Shown: piece by piece, positions 61,968 to 64,000 of the stretch
Position numbering within the stretch: position 1 is the first letter of the stretch
How the letters are laid out: each line of letters starts with the position of its first letter
Assembly: GCA_022792535.1 (NCBI GenBank)
Contig: JAAWBG010000048.1
Coordinates: forward strand, 30,537-94,536
Direction: 5' to 3'
Length of the DNA: 64,000 bases
Source: Lachnospiraceae bacterium
GTDB lineage: Bacteria; Bacillota; Clostridia; Lachnospirales; Lachnospiraceae
Notes under the pieces: generated by a model
The model's input: the letters and a program-made list of their open reading frames with translations, nothing else
What the model was told of the DNA's origin: nothing
Database searches by the model: none
Made by a program: the position numbers and the translations under genes

Positions 61968-62903
61968 TTGAAAGAAAAAATAAAGACATGTCTGGCGGTT
62001 TGCGTATTGGTACTTACAATACCTTATATTGTCACAATTTTGTTTCAGGGAGATAAGACAAGCCCAGAGCCGGAAAAAGTGGAAAAAATTTTGGAAAAAG
62101 ACTCTGAAGAAACCCAAAAAGATGGAAATCAGGAAATGAATGTGGAAGAATATCTTGTGGGTGTGGTGGCAAAAGAAATCCCCTTAGATTATCAGACAGA
62201 AGCCATAAAGGCCCAGACAGTAATTGCCAGAACCGCCCTGGTTATGGCATTGGAAACAAAGGGAGAACTGCCGGTTTCCATGTCCAGAGAGGAAATGCTA
62301 AAGTTGTGGGGGCAGGAAGGATTTGAGGAAAATTATCGGACATTGGAGGGAGCGGTGGAAGCCACGAAAGGAGAGATTCTCTGCTACCAAAAAGAGCCGA
62401 TCCATGCCGCTTTCCACGCGGTCAGCGCCGGAAGTACCAGAAGTGCGGCAGAAGCGCTGCAGACCAAAGAAGAGCCTTATCTGGCTTCTGTGGACAGCAA
62501 GATAGACATTCCCTCGGTGGATTATCTGAAAGTTATTTTTATGGAAAAAAAAGAATTCCTACAAAAGATCAAAGAAATCTGTCCAAAATTGGAAACAGAA
62601 GAAAAAGAGGTTTTGGAAAAAGTAGAGATCATCCAGCGGGACAAGGCCGACTATGTAACTCAGATTAAGGTTGGGGAAGAAATCATAACAGGAGAAGAAT
62701 TTCGCAAAAATCTGGAGCTGAATTCTGCCTGTTTTTACATAAAAGAAGTAGAGGGTCAGGTGCGCATCCTCACGAAGGGATTGGGACACGGACTGGGGCT
62801 CAGTCAGTATGGAGCCAATGAACTGGCCAAGGAAGGAAAAGATTACAGAGAGATTCTGCAGTACTACTATCAAGAAATTCAGATTGAAAAAAAGAAAAGA
62901 TAA
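61968..62903 (+). CDS. spoIID: Stage II sporulation protein D (SpoIID)
   Basis: SpoIID is a lytic transglycosylase that degrades septal peptidoglycan to drive forespore engulfment, with SpoIIM and SpoIIP. The 311 residues have an N-terminal anchor helix (~8-26) and then the core: EEYLVGVVAKEIPLDYQTEA near 60 (catalytic Glu region), KAQTVIARTAL, ATKGEILCYQKEPIHAAFHA, SAGSTRSAAEAL, and GHGLGLSQYGANELAKEG near 267. The start is TTG at 61968; later starts would lose the anchor. The ribosome site is inside a leader stem-loop. The spoIIQ-like gene follows, as in other Clostridia. Confidence 0.95.
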   Translation: MKEKIKTCLAVCVLVLTIPYIVTILFQGDKTSPEPEKVEKILEKDSEETQKDGNQEMNVEEYLVGVVAKEIPLDYQTEAIKAQTVIARTALVMALETKGELPVSMSREEMLKLWGQEGFEENYRTLEGAVEATKGEILCYQKEPIHAAFHAVSAGSTRSAAEALQTKEEPYLASVDSKIDIPSVDYLKVIFMEKKEFLQKIKEICPKLETEEKEVLEKVEIIQRDKADYVTQIKVGEEIITGEEFRKNLELNSACFYIKEVEGQVRILTKGLGHGLGLSQYGANELAKEGKDYREILQYYYQEIQIEKKKR

Positions 62904-62989
62904 GGCAAAAATTTCTCATAAATCCTGAATAATACCTAGTTTTCCGGCAAAACTATGAAGGAAAACAAACAGAAATGGAAGGTGACAGG

Positions 62990-63784
62990 ATGAGAAATAA
63001 AAAGCTAACAGAAGTTTTTAACAAGAAAGCTTACCTGATTGCAGTTGTCTTTATGATTGTGGCAGCTTTTGGAATGACAGGACTTTACTATGTTCAGCAG
63101 GAGAAGAAACAAGAAGAGCAGCTTGCAAAAGAACGGGCAGAACAGGTACAGCAGGCCAAGGCAGAAGACGCCGCCAGGGCAAAGGAGGCCCAGGCAAGGT
63201 TAAAAGCCCAGGAAGCCAAAGCAAAGGCCGAGGCGAAAGCAGAAGAAAAGGAAAAAGAAGAGACAGAGGAAGTATCGGGAATTATTGAACCTCAGGAAGA
63301 TAATTTTATGGATGAACCGGAAGTGGTGGCAGCAGAAGAGGCCAGCGTTCCCGTGGAACCAGAAATTCATTTTGACGCCGCTGTGGATCTAAACTGGCCC
63401 ATTCAGGGAAATGTGATCTTAAATTACAGTATGGATCAGACTATCTACTTTGAGACATTAAAGCAATACAAATATAATCCGGCAGTTATTATCCAGTCGT
63501 CAGTCAATTCTCCGGTAAGCGCAGTTGCAGCAGGGAAAGTAACCTCTATTGAGACAAATGAGGAGACTGGAATTACTATGACGGTAGATTTAGGAGACGG
63601 TTACAGCGCCCGCTATGGACAGCTGAAAGAGGTGCCAAAAAGCCAGGGCGATTATATTGCCAGCGGCGAGGTGATCGGATATATCAGCGAGCCTACCAAG
63701 TACTATTCTGTAGAAGGAGCAAACCTGTATTTTCAGCTGTTAAAAGACGGAGCCCCTGTAAATCCTATGGAATATTTAGAATAA
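62990..63784 (+). CDS. spoIIQ: SpoIIQ-like protein with LytM (M23) domain lacking metal-ligand histidines
   Basis: SpoIIQ is the forespore half of the channel that joins mother cell and forespore, binding SpoIIIAH. The 264 residues include one helix (~14-34), a Lys/Ala/Glu coiled stretch (~38-95), an acidic linker and a C-terminal LytM-like domain (~140-264: WPIQGNVILNYSMDQTIYF, VSAVAAGKVTSIETNEETG, ANLYFQLLKDGAPVNP). The first His is replaced by Asn in VILNYS, and the usual HxH before F is YFQL, so the peptidase site is probably dead, as in Bacillus SpoIIQ. It follows spoIID by 86 bases. I use ATG 62990 because GGAAGGTG precedes it. Confidence 0.82.
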   Translation: MRNKKLTEVFNKKAYLIAVVFMIVAAFGMTGLYYVQQEKKQEEQLAKERAEQVQQAKAEDAARAKEAQARLKAQEAKAKAEAKAEEKEKEETEEVSGIIEPQEDNFMDEPEVVAAEEASVPVEPEIHFDAAVDLNWPIQGNVILNYSMDQTIYFETLKQYKYNPAVIIQSSVNSPVSAVAAGKVTSIETNEETGITMTVDLGDGYSARYGQLKEVPKSQGDYIASGEVIGYISEPTKYYSVEGANLYFQLLKDGAPVNPMEYLE

Positions 63785-63849
63785 AAAAATAAGGAAGAGA
63801 CGCAAAAAGTTCCTGATTAAGGGGCCGTTGCAAAATGGAAGATTCCTAC
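63785..63849. other. Short spacer ending in GGGGCCGTTGCAAAATGG
   Basis: No gene. The string at 63821-63838 matches the end of the inverted-repeat element at 11674 and abuts palindromic repeat copy B. Confidence 0.5.
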
Positions 63850-63976
63850 AAGGATTAGAGTGTCAAAAGCACCTTTGGTGCTACGCTCATCCCATATATT
63901 GTTATTGCAAACGAGTTTGCGCATCAATATATGGGATAGAGCGGGTGCGGCGCACCCTTTTGACACCCTAATCCTA
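63850..63976. repeat. ~125-bp palindromic repeat, predicted four-way junction (copy B)
   Basis: The outer stem AGGATTAGAGTGTCAAAAG pairs with CTTTTGACACCCTAATCCT (one mismatch). Inside are AGCACC-TTT-GGTGCT; GCTCATCCCATATATTG paired with CAATATATGGGATAGAGC and capped by TGCAAACGAGTTTGCG; and GGGTGCG-G-CGCACCC. Nearly every base that differs from copy A has its partner changed too. It lies downstream of the spoIIQ-like gene at the window edge. Confidence 0.75.
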
Positions 63977-64000
63977 CAAGGTAAAAAATATTGTTGTGTG

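Noticed and set aside
1..64000. tRNA, rRNA, CRISPR arrays, prophage, complete IS elements
   Set aside because: Scanned by eye on both strands; no cloverleaf, rRNA signature, regularly spaced repeats, integrase or transposase was seen. A covariance-model search could still reveal small RNAs.

Overview
The window reads as an ordinary chromosomal stretch of a moderately low-GC, endospore-forming, flagellated member of the Clostridia, most likely Lachnospiraceae. The reasons are Gram-positive style ribosome sites (GGAGG) and promoters, sporulation genes (spoIID, a spoIIQ-like gene, a bofA-like gene), the conserved gdpP-rplI-dnaB run, a T-box in front of metG, and several families I know mainly from Lachnospiraceae (DUF6240, DUF6145, DUF6382-FHA and DUF5702 types). 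No rRNA, tRNA, CRISPR array, phage or complete insertion sequence was seen. The genus cannot be fixed from this sequence alone. All family names come from reading the translated sequence, not from a search.

Layout. (1) 1-11.6 kb: the end of a GtrII-like glucosyltransferase, then a predicted surface-anchoring and surface-glycan operon built around the Gram-positive exosortase XrtG. It holds two divergent PTPS/QueD-fold proteins at its flanks, a large surface protein with three IDG-x3-DW modules and an exosortase-type C-terminal tail, a PTPS-related polytopic membrane protein, XrtG, a family 2 glycosyltransferase, a two-TM sensor-like protein and a lipoprotein with a TIM-barrel glycosidase-like domain. 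This is the most interesting system in the window. (2) 11.6-12.1 kb: repeats, including a ~125-bp palindromic element predicted to form a four-way junction; a second copy lies at the right edge and its differences from the first are compensatory. (3) 12.1-17.3 kb: gdpP, rplI, dnaB, a MerR-type gene and a ferredoxin. (4) 17.5-22.8 kb: flagellar genes (FliK/DUF6240-like protein, flagellin, fliS) with sigma-28-like promoters, then a DUF2508 gene and a bofA-like gene. (5) 23.5-32.9 kb: a complete Gram-positive Tad pilus operon (two prepilin peptidases, TadZ-like, CpaF, TadB, TadC, Flp pilin, DUF5702 and TadE-like minor pilins, FHA protein). (6) 33-50 kb: mostly housekeeping genes (flavodoxin-SCP2 fusion, HIT, murG, pgi, SH3/SleB-like wall hydrolase, NfeD and SPFH pair, argF, birA, coaX, dusB, greA, lysS, tcdA). 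(7) 50-60 kb: T-box-metG, a TPR-GGDEF protein, tatD, a GntR/YtrA-controlled double ABC transporter operon and rsmA. (8) 59.4-61.9 kb, minus strand: a radical SAM and partner-protein DNA-repair pair preceded by LexA-like boxes. (9) 62-63.8 kb: spoIID and a spoIIQ-like gene, then the second palindromic repeat.

How the parts fit. Three independent surface systems (XrtG-anchored protein and glycan, Tad pilus, flagellum) lie within 33 kb and are interleaved with core replication, translation and cell-wall genes. Cyclic-dinucleotide genes (GdpP, TPR-GGDEF and possibly the XrtG-linked sensor) occur among them. Regulation visible in the DNA includes strong sigma-A-type promoters, sigma-28-like promoters at flagellar genes, a perfect palindromic operator/terminator before the GntR-ABC operon, WalR-like repeats before the wall hydrolase, and SOS boxes before the repair pair.
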